DNA from: Ottowia oryzae
GTDB taxonomy: Bacteria > Pseudomonadota > Gammaproteobacteria > Burkholderiales > Burkholderiaceae_C
Direction of reading: 5' to 3'
DNA: 64,000 nt
NCBI RefSeq assembly: GCF_003008535.1
Contig: NZ_CP027666.1
Coordinates: 2,469,501-2,533,500, forward strand
The stretch's first letter is position 1; each line of letters begins with the position of its first letter. Shown here one piece after another: positions 1 to 8,243 of the stretch. The notes beneath the pieces are model-generated. The model was not told the DNA's origin and did no database searches. It was given only the letters and a program-made list of their open reading frames with translations. A program made the position numbers and the translations under genes.

Positions 1-1868
1 GGGCGCGCGCGGCCGTCGGCCCATTGGGTGTCCAACACTTTGGCAGCGTTGGGCAGCAGCTCGCCCAGGCGCGTGCGGTTGTGCGCGTGGTCTTCGTCAC
101 GCAGCACGGTTTGGGCTTGCCCGCGCTCGAACGTAGAGCCGGTGACCCACAACGGGGCGCACGTATCGGCGGGCACATGCGCGATCAGGCTGCCGTGGCC
201 GTTGACCGGAAACGGTGGCAGCGCCGTTGCATCGACCAGGCCGGCCGCGCTGGTATGGCCCGAGCCGCCTAAGTCGCCCGCCGGCGGCATGGGGCCCCAT
301 GCGACCTGACCGCGCAGCGCGTGCAGGGGCAGGGGCGGGGGCAGGGCTTGGGCGGGCGCGACGGCCTCGGGGGCGCTGGCCCGTTCGCCCAGCACCTGCC
401 AGCGTGGCCCCCCGGCGCGCAGGCCGGTGACTTTGGCGCGGCCTACCCAGCTGATGCCGGGCGCGCCCAACATGGCTCGCACCAGCGCGGCGGGCCGAAT
501 CCACCCCGCGTGCGCGTGCCACAGGGCGCGGTGCTCGTCGTCCAGCGGCACGCCTGCGGCCTGGGCGCGCTGTTGCGTGCGCGGGTCGGTGTCTGGCCAG
601 GATTCGGGCGCTGTGGCTTGGGCTGGTGGCGTGGGCGCGGCGTTGGCCAGCGCCGCCAGCCAGTCGGCCGGCAGGCGGCGCTCGCCGGGTGCGTGGCGTT
701 CCAGCACGCCGGTGGCGGCAAAGTCCACGCCGTCTTGCAGCAACGCGGCAGCGCGCGCCAGGGTGGCGCGGGCGCCGGCGCGGGTCAGGCGCGACACGGG
801 GCGGTCGTCGGGCGATACGTGCGGCGCCACCACGCCGGCGGGCAGGCCGGATGCACCCGTGGCCGGCTCGTCGGCCTGGTCCAGCACCGTTACCTGCCAG
901 CCACGCTGGGCCAGGCTGTACGCCACCGAGGCGCCCGCCAGGCCCGCGCCCACCACCACGCAGTGGCCGGGCGCGGCGGCTTGCACCGGTGCGTCGGGCG
1001 TGGGGCGCCGCTTGGGCGACCAGTGCGGCGCCAGGGTCGCGCGCAGCACGCTGCGCTTGGGGGGCGGGCCGGGGACGCGTTCGACCACCAAGCCGCAGGT
1101 GGTCAGGCCTTCGCGCACGCTGGCGGCCACGCTCCAGGTGGCGGCGCGCGCGCCGGGGCGCGCCAGGCGTGCAACGGCCTTGAGCACGGGCAGCCCCCAC
1201 ATGTCGGGGTTGCGGGCGGGGTCGAACCCGTCCAGGTAGATGCTGTCGAAGCGGCCACTCAGCTCAGCCAGCATGGCGCGCACGTCGCCCACCGCCAGGG
1301 TGAGTTGGACGCGGCCTTCGTCCAGGCGGATGCGGTGCAGGCCGGGCAGCAGACCGTGCCACTGCTCGGCCAGCGCTTTGGCCAGCGGGCGCAGCGCGGA
1401 GTAGGGGGCGGCGCTGCGCAACAGGTCGGCCGCGTCGGGCGGCCAGGCCTCTACGGCGCTGTAGAACAGGCGCTGGGGGCGCGCTGAGTCTTCGCGCCAG
1501 GCTTGCCACGTCGCCAGAAAGTTCAGGCCCAGGCCAAAACCCGTTTCCAGCACCGCCCAGCTGGCGGCGTGGGCCCAGGCGCTGGGGGATGGCGGCGCCG
1601 GATCGGCCGGTGGCGCTTCAGCGGGCGCCGTGGTGATGAGAACACCTGGGGCAGTCGATTCGGGTGCTTGCCGCGCTGCCGGCAGTGGCGGCACATCGCC
1701 CGCATTCGCCGTGCGTGCCACACGCGCTGGCTCGCCGGGCAGCAGCCCGCACCCGCGCAAGAACACCTCGCGCGCCTGCGTCAGGCCGCTCAGGCTGCGG
1801 TAGATATCGCCAAAGCGCGGGCTGACGGGCGTGCCGTCGTCGCGCCATTGCACCGTTGGCTGGGTCAT
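1..1868 (-). CDS. mnmC: MnmC, bifunctional tRNA wobble-uridine modification enzyme (C-terminus beyond window)
   Basis: MnmC finishes the mnm5s2U modification of tRNA: its FAD domain removes carboxymethyl from cmnm5s2U34 and its methyltransferase domain methylates the product. The frame is open from an ATG at 1868 to the window edge (622 codons seen). The methyltransferase half carries FDSIYLDGFDPARNPDMW near residues 207-224, a hallmark of the family. The FAD half starts with a VVVGAGLAGASVAYSLAQ dinucleotide fold near residue 304. Full-length homologues are about 620-690 residues, so only the last residues should be missing. The start lies right at the edge of an intergenic repeat and has no strong ribosome site, so a different start is possible. 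The function call is firm. Confidence 0.93.
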   Translation of the reverse strand, partial: MTQPTVQWRDDGTPVSPRFGDIYRSLSGLTQAREVFLRGCGLLPGEPARVARTANAGDVPPLPAARQAPESTAPGVLITTAPAEAPPADPAPPSPSAWAHAASWAVLETGFGLGLNFLATWQAWREDSARPQRLFYSAVEAWPPDAADLLRSAAPYSALRPLAKALAEQWHGLLPGLHRIRLDEGRVQLTLAVGDVRAMLAELSGRFDSIYLDGFDPARNPDMWGLPVLKAVARLARPGARAATWSVAASVREGLTTCGLVVERVPGPPPKRSVLRATLAPHWSPKRRPTPDAPVQAAAPGHCVVVGAGLAGASVAYSLAQRGWQVTVLDQADEPATGASGLPAGVVAPHVSPDDRPVSRLTRAGARATLARAAALLQDGVDFAATGVLERHAPGERRLPADWLAALANAAPTPPAQATAPESWPDTDPRTQQRAQAAGVPLDDEHRALWHAHAGWIRPAALVRAMLGAPGISWVGRAKVTGLRAGGPRWQVLGERASAPEAVAPAQALPPPLPLHALRGQVAWGPMPPAGDLGGSGHTSAAGLVDATALPPFPVNGHGSLIAHVPADTCAPLWVTGSTFERGQAQTVLRDEDHAHNRTRLGELLPNAAKVLDTQWADGRAR

Positions 1869-1930
1869 TTTGCTATGAATAGATGAGCTGGCGGCGCAGG
1901 TCACACCAGCGCCAGAGGCCTATTTTGCTC
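1869..1930. repeat. type-1 dispersed repeat, copy 1
   Basis: Reverse-oriented copy of the approximately 55-60 bp repeat found throughout this window: a TTTGCTAT edge, then an AGCTGGCGGCGC block and CCAGCGCCAGAGGCC. It lies directly upstream of the mnmC start. Confidence 0.7.
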
Positions 1931-1992
1931 CAAACGCCAGTTGCCGAGACGGCATGCATCAGGGGCGCGGCGCCGCCCGCCGTGCCTGCGCC

Positions 1993-2430
1993 TCAGTCGT
2001 AGGGCACCGCTGCCGGATCGACGCCCACATGGTCGGGCGGCGGGTCTTGCGCAAAGCGCACGGCGGCGATGTGCGTGCGCCCCTGGCGCAGCGCCTGCGC
2101 GATGCGGTGCATGCCGTCCATCACACGGCCGTCGGCGCTGAGGATGACCGGCCGGCGCAAATCGGCCGCGTCCATCAGGCGCACGTGATCGATGATGGCG
2201 CGGGGCTTGGGCATTTCGTCGGCGTGTTCAAACCACCCGTTCTTGTTCAGCTCGGCGATGTCGCCCAATGGCACGCCCTGCACGGCCTGCACGGGCAGGC
2301 CGTGCGACAGGCGAATCTGCCGGTGCACATCCCAGGCGCGCACGCCGTTGGGGCCGGGGCGAAAGTGGCATGGGCGGCGCAAGCCGCGCAGCGCCGCACC
2401 GCGTTCACTGGGCGCGGGCACCGCGCTCAT
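1993..2430 (-). CDS. ParB/Srx-fold-like small protein, function unknown
   Basis: A 145-residue soluble protein from the ATG at 2430; a TTG at 2460 would add ten residues but has no ribosome site. The central stretch PVILSADGRVMDGMHRIAQA resembles the nucleotide-binding fold of ParB/sulfiredoxin-like proteins, where a G-x-x-x-D-G-x-H-R motif binds a nucleotide. No helix-turn-helix follows, so it is not a chromosome-partition ParB. It lies just downstream of the Fe(2+)-trafficking gene, which ends at 2457, so the two are probably co-transcribed. The role is unknown; a small nucleotide-binding enzyme is one possibility. Confidence 0.7.
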   Translation of the reverse strand: MSAVPAPSERGAALRGLRRPCHFRPGPNGVRAWDVHRQIRLSHGLPVQAVQGVPLGDIAELNKNGWFEHADEMPKPRAIIDHVRLMDAADLRRPVILSADGRVMDGMHRIAQALRQGRTHIAAVRFAQDPPPDHVGVDPAAVPYD

Positions 2431-2456
2431 GGTGACTGGGCGCAGGGCGGTGGGGC

Positions 2457-2729
2457 TCAAGCAGCTGGCGGCACGTAGCCGGCGGCGGCATCGGCACCGC
2501 CGCCGAAGAAGTGGTTTTCCATCTGGCGCTTGAGGTACTCGCGTGCGCGCTGGTCGGCCAGGTTCAGGCGGTTTTCATTGACCAGCATGGTCTGGTGCTT
2601 GAGCCAGTCCTGCCAGGCTTGCTTGCTCACGTTTTCCCAGATGCGCCGGCCCAGATCGCCGGGGTAGGGCGGCAGGTCCAGCCCTTCGGCTTCATGACCC
2701 AGTTTGATGCAGTTGACTATGCGTGCCAT
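2457..2729 (-). CDS. yggX: Probable Fe(2+)-trafficking protein YggX
   Basis: A 90-residue protein starting MARIVNCIKLG, with the conserved cysteine at position 7, and with the WENVSKQAWQDWLKHQTMLVNE block typical of YggX (split here: WENVSKQAWQDW, then LKHQTMLVNE). YggX is a cytoplasmic protein that protects Fe-S clusters against oxidative damage and is linked to iron delivery. The usual length is about 90 residues, so this is complete. The ATG at 2729 is chosen because the family begins there; the longer open frame upstream is not conserved-looking. It is followed closely by the ParB-like gene on the same strand. Confidence 0.93.
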   Translation of the reverse strand: MARIVNCIKLGHEAEGLDLPPYPGDLGRRIWENVSKQAWQDWLKHQTMLVNENRLNLADQRAREYLKRQMENHFFGGGADAAAGYVPPAA

Positions 2730-2883
2730 GGGATGTCCTTTTTTTATCCAGAATTCGTGGGCCGGGCTGTACCTCCACATGCCGTGGCGCCGCCCGTTCA
2801 AGGCCTGACTTTAGCAAGACTGCCAAAGCCGCTGGCAAGTCGGGCTATGCCACACTGGTGCGAAATCCTTCGTGCGCCCCACC

Positions 2884-3309
2884 ATGCCCGCTGCCCAAGA
2901 TTTGCTCATCCTGCGCCCCATGTTGGTGCTGGCCTGCTGGACGCTGCTGGTCTTGCTGCTGGTGCCCTGGGTCCGCTGGCGCGCCATGCGGCGCCATGGC
3001 CTGGATTGGGACGACTTTCGCCACGGCGAATCGCTCCGCGTGCCGCCCGAGGCGCGCGTGCCCAACCGCGCGGTGATGAACCTGCTGGAAATCCCGGTGC
3101 TGTTTTACGTGGTCTGCCTTGGCGTGGCGCTGGCGGGCCGCACCGACGCGTGGGCGCTGCGCCTGGCGTGGGCTTACGTGGCGCTGCGCCTGCTGCACAG
3201 CCTGATCCATCTGGGCTACAACCGCGTGACGCACCGGCTGGCGGTGTTTGCTGCCAGCAATGTCGTGCTGGGCGCTATGCTGGTGCGGCTGCTCTGGCAG
3301 CTGCGCTGA
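2884..3309 (+). CDS. MAPEG family membrane protein
   Basis: A 141-residue integral membrane protein. The pattern is an N-terminal helix (near 8-30), then RVPNRAVMNLLEIPVLFYVVC and a C-terminal pair of helices with YVALRLLHSLIHLGYNRVTHR (motifs overlap the helices; shown in pieces). The N-x-x-E-x-P and R-x-x-H-S-x-I-H signatures are those of MAPEG proteins, which include glutathione- and eicosanoid-related membrane enzymes. Bacterial members mostly have no assigned substrate. The ATG at 2884 is preferred to the GTG at 2872. It is divergent from the yggX gene. Confidence 0.85.
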   Translation: MPAAQDLLILRPMLVLACWTLLVLLLVPWVRWRAMRRHGLDWDDFRHGESLRVPPEARVPNRAVMNLLEIPVLFYVVCLGVALAGRTDAWALRLAWAYVALRLLHSLIHLGYNRVTHRLAVFAASNVVLGAMLVRLLWQLR

Positions 3310-3365
3310 CCCCGCTGGCGCCCATGCGCCCTCCATACCCATTCGACGAGACAAGCCCGCTGGCC

Positions 3366-4472
3366 ATGAACCTGCCTTTCCAAGCCCTGAACCCCGACCT
3401 GTTCACCCGCGCCCAGGCCCTGCTGGACGACGAATGGCTGACCAAGGATGCCGATCTGGCGCCCGTGCTGCCCACCGTGCTCGCGCGTGGCGTCGGGCAG
3501 GACTGGCACAAGGCCGGCACCTTCCGGCACCACCTGGTGGGCGTGGCGCGCAGCCTGGCGCTGTGGCAGCAGCCGCGCCACGTGCGCTTGCTGGGCCTGC
3601 TGCACAGCGTGTACGGCAACGCCTTTGTCGATCTGGTGAAGTTTGACGCGGCCACCGAGCGCAGCCGCCTGCAGGCGCTGGTCGGGCAGGCCGAGGAAGA
3701 GCTGGTCTACCTGTTTTGCACCGCCTCGCGCCGCGAATTCGTGCAGAAAGTGCTGGCCGGGCAGATCCAGGCCGACGGCAGCCTGCCGCTGCACACCAAC
3801 CAGGGCGAGGCCATCACCCTGGCGCCCGATGTGGTGGCCGCCTTCATCATCGTCAGCATGGCCGACACCATCGAGCAGTGGTTCAGCTGGCAGGACGACA
3901 TTTATTCGCGCTTTCCTGACACCGACACCACCCGCCAGCAGCCCGTGCACTGGATGGCCTCGCTCTGGCCCGGCCCCATGCGCCCCAGCGGCCGCATGCT
4001 GCACCAGATCAACCGCCTGGGCCTGGCGCTGCAGCACCCGGCGCTGAAAGATCGCCTGCCCATGCCGCCGGTGTTCAACGCCTGCACCGCGCCGCTGGGC
4101 GCCAGCGACGACGCGGCCGCCGCGTCGCTGTACTGGTCGGTCATCCAGCAAGACCAGCCGCTGGTCGACCTCGACGTGGCCACCGGCGTGCTGGAACAGG
4201 CCGTGCGCCTGAACCCCTGGGTGGGCGAGCCGCAGATGGTGCTGGCCCAGCTGTACCTGAGCGCCGGTCGCCGCGAAGACGCCGCCCGCGCCGCCACCAG
4301 CGCCCTGCAAGCCTTTTGCAGCTGGGGCAACGCCTGGGACAAGCGCGTGCAGTGGGACGCCTGGGTCGCCTGGACGCGCATCCTGCTTCAGGGCGCCACT
4401 GCCGATGGCCCCGGCGCCTGGCCCGAGCGGCTGGACAAGTTGAACAACCTGGCCTTGCGCGAGGCGGCCTGA
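3366..4472 (+). CDS. DUF6817 (HD-like) domain protein with C-terminal helical repeat
   Basis: A 368-residue protein. The first 200 residues contain FRHHLVGVARSLALW and LLGLLHSVYGNAF, an H...H-S-x-Y-G arrangement that matches the DUF6817 family, distantly related to HD metal hydrolases. The last 100 residues (EQAVRLNPWVGEPQMVLAQL, then SAGRREDAARAA) look like a tetratricopeptide-type helical repeat. No signal peptide or membrane helix is seen. The ATG at 3366 fits the start of conserved sequence; an ATG at 3324 is also in frame. Catalytic activity is not known. Confidence 0.75.
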   Translation: MNLPFQALNPDLFTRAQALLDDEWLTKDADLAPVLPTVLARGVGQDWHKAGTFRHHLVGVARSLALWQQPRHVRLLGLLHSVYGNAFVDLVKFDAATERSRLQALVGQAEEELVYLFCTASRREFVQKVLAGQIQADGSLPLHTNQGEAITLAPDVVAAFIIVSMADTIEQWFSWQDDIYSRFPDTDTTRQQPVHWMASLWPGPMRPSGRMLHQINRLGLALQHPALKDRLPMPPVFNACTAPLGASDDAAAASLYWSVIQQDQPLVDLDVATGVLEQAVRLNPWVGEPQMVLAQLYLSAGRREDAARAATSALQAFCSWGNAWDKRVQWDAWVAWTRILLQGATADGPGAWPERLDKLNNLALREAA

Positions 4473-4544
4473 GACGGCGGCGGGCCCTGGTCGGCGCGCA
4501 AGGCCTGAATTTGATTCATACGAATCCGCCCTCAAAAATATAAG

Positions 4545-4614
4545 AACCGTTCTGGCTGAGCCTGTCGAAGCCCTGCGCGGTGCATGCACTTCGACAGGCT
4601 CAGTGCGAACGGTT
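4545..4614. repeat. REP-like inverted repeat (CTTCGACAGGCTCAG family)
   Basis: Two 26-bp arms, 4545-4570 and 4589-4614, are complementary at 23 positions around an 18-bp spacer. The core CTGAGCCTGTCGAAG/CTTCGACAGGCTCAG is a widespread proteobacterial repetitive palindrome. It lies between a plus-strand and a minus-strand gene that converge, so it may act as a bidirectional transcription barrier. Only one copy is in this window. Confidence 0.85.
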
Positions 4615-4636
4615 TCTGACGGATTGAACGCAATTT

Positions 4637-4691
4637 GGTATCAAATCGGCCGTCAGCGCTGGTACAGAAAGCGCTGGCAGCTATCAAGTTT
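4637..4691. repeat. type-1 dispersed repeat, copy 2
   Basis: Contains AAAGCGCTGGCAGCTATCAA and an upstream GCGCTGG half. It lies between convergent genes, 23 bp after the REP-like inverted repeat. Confidence 0.65.
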
Positions 4692-4726
4692 GAAGCGTAA
4701 CCGTTGTTCAGGTTGCGCTGACCTTG

Positions 4727-6589
4727 TCAGCCCAGGTGGCGCCAGGCCACGGCCACCAGCCGGCCCAGCGCCAGCAAAACCAGCGCGATCACCACCACGG
4801 CCGTGACCCGCCCCTTCCACCCGCCGTGGCGCAGCATGTGCCGCAGCCAGCCGAAATCGAACGGGCCGTCCAGCACGTTCAGCTGCGGCAGGCGCCCCAG
4901 GATGTCGCGGCGAAACGCCGCCTCGTCAAACAACGGGCTGCCGTTGATGCGCAGCGGCACCGTGTGCGCGCCGATCAGCAGGTGCTGGCGCGTGCACGTC
5001 ACTTGCTCGGCGGGCGCCTTGGCCACCTTGCCACCCGCCCATTGCACGGCCACGCGCCGCCCGTCGGTGGCGATGCGCAGCGATTCGCAGCGGCGCAGCA
5101 TGTTCCAAGCCGTGGCGTACACGATCACGATGAAGACCGTGGTGATGCCCGCCAGCCAGCGCACGATGCGGGGCAGGTTGCAAGGCAGATCGGGGCCGCA
5201 GTCGCCTTGGAAGTAGCCGGGCCAGAAGCCGACCATCAACGCCACCAGCAAACCCACGAACAGCACGCCCAGGCCCACCAGCCAGCGGCGGCGCGTGGCG
5301 GTGGCGCCGGGCAGGGCGCGCACTTTGGTCACGCTGCCGGGTTGCGGCGCGCGCAGGCCTGCGGCACGGGGTGCTACCTGGGCGCGCAAACGGGTTTTGG
5401 CGACCGGGGCGGTCGGCTGCACTTCGGCCTGCGGCTGGCCCGCGCGGCCGCTGGCGTCGCCCGCTGATTCGCCAGTCGCCTTGCCTTTGGCGGCGACTTT
5501 TCTATCGCCTTTTTCATCGCCGGGTGCGCGCCAGCGCGTGCCAGTCAGGCGCTTGAATTCGCCAGCCTTCCAGCCCAGAAACACCGCCAGCAGCATCAGC
5601 GCGGCAATGGCGCCCATCAGCAGCGAGGGCAGGCGCTGGCCCCAGACATAGGCAGACCGGCCCGCCTGCAGCTCAGCCTGGAAAACGGCGTCGCCAAAGG
5701 GCTGCAGCACCTTGCCGTCGGCCGTCACCTGGTGCACCTGGAACTGCGTGGCGTCGGTCACCAACAGGCGCCCGCCCGTCCACAGCAAGCCGTTCGGGTC
5801 TTGGTCGGGCGACAGCGCCACCACCTGGCGGGGCTTGAATTCGCCATCCATGCGCAGCAGATCGGCGTTGCGCATCGCCGGGTCGGCCACCAGCACCCAG
5901 CGGCCCTGGTCGCCATCGCGCTGCATGGCGAACGGATACCGGCGCCCCGGCCGCAGGCCGGAAAAATCCACCGCCCGGTGCACCACCGGCGTGGGGCTGG
6001 CGCCCGTGGCGTCCAGCGCAGCCACCTCATGGCGGTTGGTGTTGGCCACCCACAGGCGCCCCTCGCCCGGCAAGGTCTGGTTGGGAAAGCGCAGGCCCTG
6101 GTCGTAGGTGCGCGCCAGCGCGTAGGGCGCCCCAGCCGCAGGGCGGCGGTACACCAGGATGCGGTGCGCCGCAGTGTCGGACACGACGATTTCGCCCTCG
6201 TCCGCCGCCACGCGCACCCAGCGAAAGCCGGGCGTGGCCTGCAGGCCGGGCAGGGCCAGCGTGGTGCATGTCTTCTGGCTGATCAGGCAGCGGCGCACGC
6301 CTTGCGCGTCGTGCACAAAGGCGACGTCGGGCGCGGTGAACTGCAGGCTGCTGACGGTGCTGCCAATGCCCAGCTCGCGCAGCGGCAGCGATTGCAGGCG
6401 CTGGCCCTGGGCGTCGAACTGCTGCAGCGCGTCCTGGCTGACCAGCCAGATGTGCTGGTCAAACGCGGCGGGCAGGCGCGGGCCCAGCTGGTGGGGCCAC
6501 AGCGTGCCGCGCAGCACAAAGGCCAGCACCAGCGCGGCCATCACGCCGATCACGGCTTTCAGCGCCGCTCGATACCCCACCTCACTCAT
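4727..6589 (-). CDS. Large membrane protein with NHL/beta-propeller-like ectodomain, unknown function
   Basis: A 620-residue protein. It has an N-terminal membrane anchor (residues about 10-28), then about 290 residues of repeated short beta-rich units such as EGRLWVANTNRHEVAALD and GGRLLVTDATQFQVHQVTAD, which read like NHL/SMP-30 propeller blades. A membrane helix follows near 325-345. Next is a charged, low-complexity, lysine- and alanine-rich linker of about 90 residues, two more helices near 440-500, and a last helix near 595-615. The blades should face the periplasm. No catalytic motif is recognised. It stands alone on the minus strand between metY and the DUF6817 gene. Confidence 0.7.
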   Translation of the reverse strand: MSEVGYRAALKAVIGVMAALVLAFVLRGTLWPHQLGPRLPAAFDQHIWLVSQDALQQFDAQGQRLQSLPLRELGIGSTVSSLQFTAPDVAFVHDAQGVRRCLISQKTCTTLALPGLQATPGFRWVRVAADEGEIVVSDTAAHRILVYRRPAAGAPYALARTYDQGLRFPNQTLPGEGRLWVANTNRHEVAALDATGASPTPVVHRAVDFSGLRPGRRYPFAMQRDGDQGRWVLVADPAMRNADLLRMDGEFKPRQVVALSPDQDPNGLLWTGGRLLVTDATQFQVHQVTADGKVLQPFGDAVFQAELQAGRSAYVWGQRLPSLLMGAIAALMLLAVFLGWKAGEFKRLTGTRWRAPGDEKGDRKVAAKGKATGESAGDASGRAGQPQAEVQPTAPVAKTRLRAQVAPRAAGLRAPQPGSVTKVRALPGATATRRRWLVGLGVLFVGLLVALMVGFWPGYFQGDCGPDLPCNLPRIVRWLAGITTVFIVIVYATAWNMLRRCESLRIATDGRRVAVQWAGGKVAKAPAEQVTCTRQHLLIGAHTVPLRINGSPLFDEAAFRRDILGRLPQLNVLDGPFDFGWLRHMLRHGGWKGRVTAVVVIALVLLALGRLVAVAWRHLG

Positions 6590-6741
6590 TGTTTGACTTC
6601 CCTCAGTTCTGGGGCGAAGTGTAAGTGGCGGTCTGCGGGCATAAGCTCATCGCCAAAGAGTCGAAGGCGCGGCGCCAAGCCGCGGCGCCCGGCGGCTAGA
6701 CTGCAGCGTAGCCACGCTCGCTGCGCCATAGCGCGCGCCGG

Positions 6742-6801
6742 GCTTCAAGCCAAAACAGGCTCTGGCGCTCGTGCGACAAGCGCTGGCAGCTATCAAATCA
6801 A
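6742..6801. repeat. type-1 dispersed repeat, copy 3
   Basis: CAAGCCAAAACAGGCTCTGG, then CGCTCGTGCGACAAGCGCTGGCAGCTATCAAAT (shown in parts). It ends about 26 bp before the metY start. Confidence 0.8.
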
Positions 6802-6827
6802 TACTGAAAACGAAGGAGAAGACGCCG

Positions 6828-8126
6828 ATGTCCGACGCATGGAAGTTTGAAACCCAGGCCGTACACGCCGGTTACAGCCCAGACCCCACCACCAAGGCCG
6901 TGGCGGTGCCGCTGTACCAGACGGTGGCCTACGCGTTCGACAGCGCGCAGCACGGCGCCGACCTGTTCGATCTGAAGGTGCCCGGCAACATCTACAGCCG
7001 CATCATGAACCCCACCAATGACGTGCTGGAAAAGCGCGTGGCCGCGCTGGAGGGGGGCATCGCCGCGCTGGCCGTGGCGTCGGGCCAGTCGGCCATCACC
7101 TATGCCATTCAGACGATTGCCGAAAGCGGCGACAACATCGTCAGCAGCACGGCGCTGTACGGCGGCACGTACAACCTGTTTGCCCACACGCTGCCGCAGT
7201 ACGGCATTGCCACGCGCTTTGCCGACCACAACGATCCCGAGAGTTATGAGAAGCTGATCGACGCGCGCACCAAGGCGGTGTATGTCGAATCCATCGGCAA
7301 CCCGGCAGGCAACGTGACCGACATCGCCAAGGTGGCCGCCATCGCCCACCGGCACGGCGTGCCGGTGATCGTGGACAACACGGTGGCCACGCCCTACCTG
7401 CTGCGCCCGTTCGAGCACGGCGCCGACATCGTGGTGCATTCGCTGACCAAGTACATGGGCGGGCACGGCACCACCATCGGCGGGGTGATCGTGGACAGTG
7501 GCAAGTTCCCTTGGGCTGAGCACAAGGCGCGCTTTCCGCGCCTGAACGAGCCGGACGTCAGCTACCACGGCGTGATCTACACCGAGGCGCTGGGCCCTGC
7601 CGCCTACATCGGCCGCGCGCGCGTGGTGCCGCTGCGCAACATGGGTGCGGCGCTGTCGCCTTTCAACGCCTGGCAGATCCTGCAAGGCATTGAAACCCTG
7701 GCGCTGCGCATGGACCGCATCGGCGAAAACACGCTGAAGGTGGCGCAGTGGCTGCAAAAGCACCCCAAGGTGGCCTGGGTCAGCTACGCCGGGCTGCCAG
7801 ACCACCGCGACCACGCGCTGGTGGCAAAGTACCTGCGCGGCAACGCCTCTGGCCTGTTCACCTTCGGCGTGAAATCCGCAGCGGGTGACGATGCCCGAGC
7901 GGCGGGCGCGCGCTTTCTGGACGCGCTGCAGCTGTTCACCCGCCTGGTCAACATCGGCGACACCAAATCCCTGGCCACGCACCCGGCCAGCACCACGCAC
8001 CGCCAGCTGTCGCCTGAAGAGCTGGCCAAGACCGGCGTGAAGGAAGAAACCGTGCGCCTGTGCATCGGCATCGAGCACATCGACGACCTGCTGGCCGACC
8101 TGGATCAAGCGCTGGCGAAGGTGTGA
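6828..8126 (+). CDS. metY: O-acetylhomoserine sulfhydrylase
   Basis: A 432-residue PLP enzyme of the Cys/Met metabolism family. It makes homocysteine (or methionine with methanethiol) from O-acetylhomoserine and sulfide in the cytoplasm. The start WKFETQAVHAGYSPDPTTKA, followed by AVPLYQTVAY, is characteristic, and the PLP lysine is Lys208 in HSLTKYMGGHGTT. The ATG at 6828 has a good ribosome site (AAGGAG at 6813-6818); the upstream in-frame start at 6771 lies inside a repeat and is rejected. A hairpin at 8196-8223 separates it from the convergent aspD. Confidence 0.93.
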   Translation: MSDAWKFETQAVHAGYSPDPTTKAVAVPLYQTVAYAFDSAQHGADLFDLKVPGNIYSRIMNPTNDVLEKRVAALEGGIAALAVASGQSAITYAIQTIAESGDNIVSSTALYGGTYNLFAHTLPQYGIATRFADHNDPESYEKLIDARTKAVYVESIGNPAGNVTDIAKVAAIAHRHGVPVIVDNTVATPYLLRPFEHGADIVVHSLTKYMGGHGTTIGGVIVDSGKFPWAEHKARFPRLNEPDVSYHGVIYTEALGPAAYIGRARVVPLRNMGAALSPFNAWQILQGIETLALRMDRIGENTLKVAQWLQKHPKVAWVSYAGLPDHRDHALVAKYLRGNASGLFTFGVKSAAGDDARAAGARFLDALQLFTRLVNIGDTKSLATHPASTTHRQLSPEELAKTGVKEETVRLCIGIEHIDDLLADLDQALAKV

Positions 8127-8140
8127 CGGCGGCCGCGACA

Positions 8141-8197
8141 TTGCAAGCCAAAACGGGTGCTGGCGCTTTGTGCATAAGCGCCGGCAGCTATAAAAAA
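8141..8197. repeat. type-1 dispersed repeat, copy 4
   Basis: GCAAGCCAAAACGGGTGCTG followed by GCGCTTTGTGCATAAGCGCC and GGCAGCTATAAAAAAA. It sits between the convergent metY and aspD, and its A-run is shared with the terminator. Confidence 0.8.
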
Positions 8198-8223
8198 AGC
8201 GGCAACCAGAGGCTTGCCGCTTT
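8196..8223 (-). terminator. Rho-independent terminator of aspD (possibly bidirectional)
   Basis: A perfect 10-bp stem (AAAGCGGCAA / TTGCCGCTTT) with an 8-base loop. On the minus strand it is followed by a run of seven T, which makes a good terminator for aspD. On the plus strand only three T follow, so activity for metY should be weaker. Confidence 0.8.
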
Positions 8224-8243
8224 GCCACGATGGGACGGGTGGC

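Noticed and set aside
97..1200. 367-codon minus-strand frame inside mnmC
   Set aside because: It is in another frame than the MnmC reading, is an Arg/Ala/Pro-rich low-complexity shadow, and lacks any motif.
2511..3365. Long N-terminal extension of the DUF6817 frame
   Set aside because: The first 285 codons overlap yggX and the MAPEG gene and are not protein-like; the true start is near 3366.
3216..4589. 457-codon minus-strand frame over the DUF6817 gene
   Set aside because: Composition (Gln/Gly/His/Val rich) is that of an antisense shadow in GC-rich DNA; the plus strand has the family motifs.
6798..8228. 476-codon minus-strand frame over metY
   Set aside because: Antisense shadow; metY is unmistakable on the plus strand.
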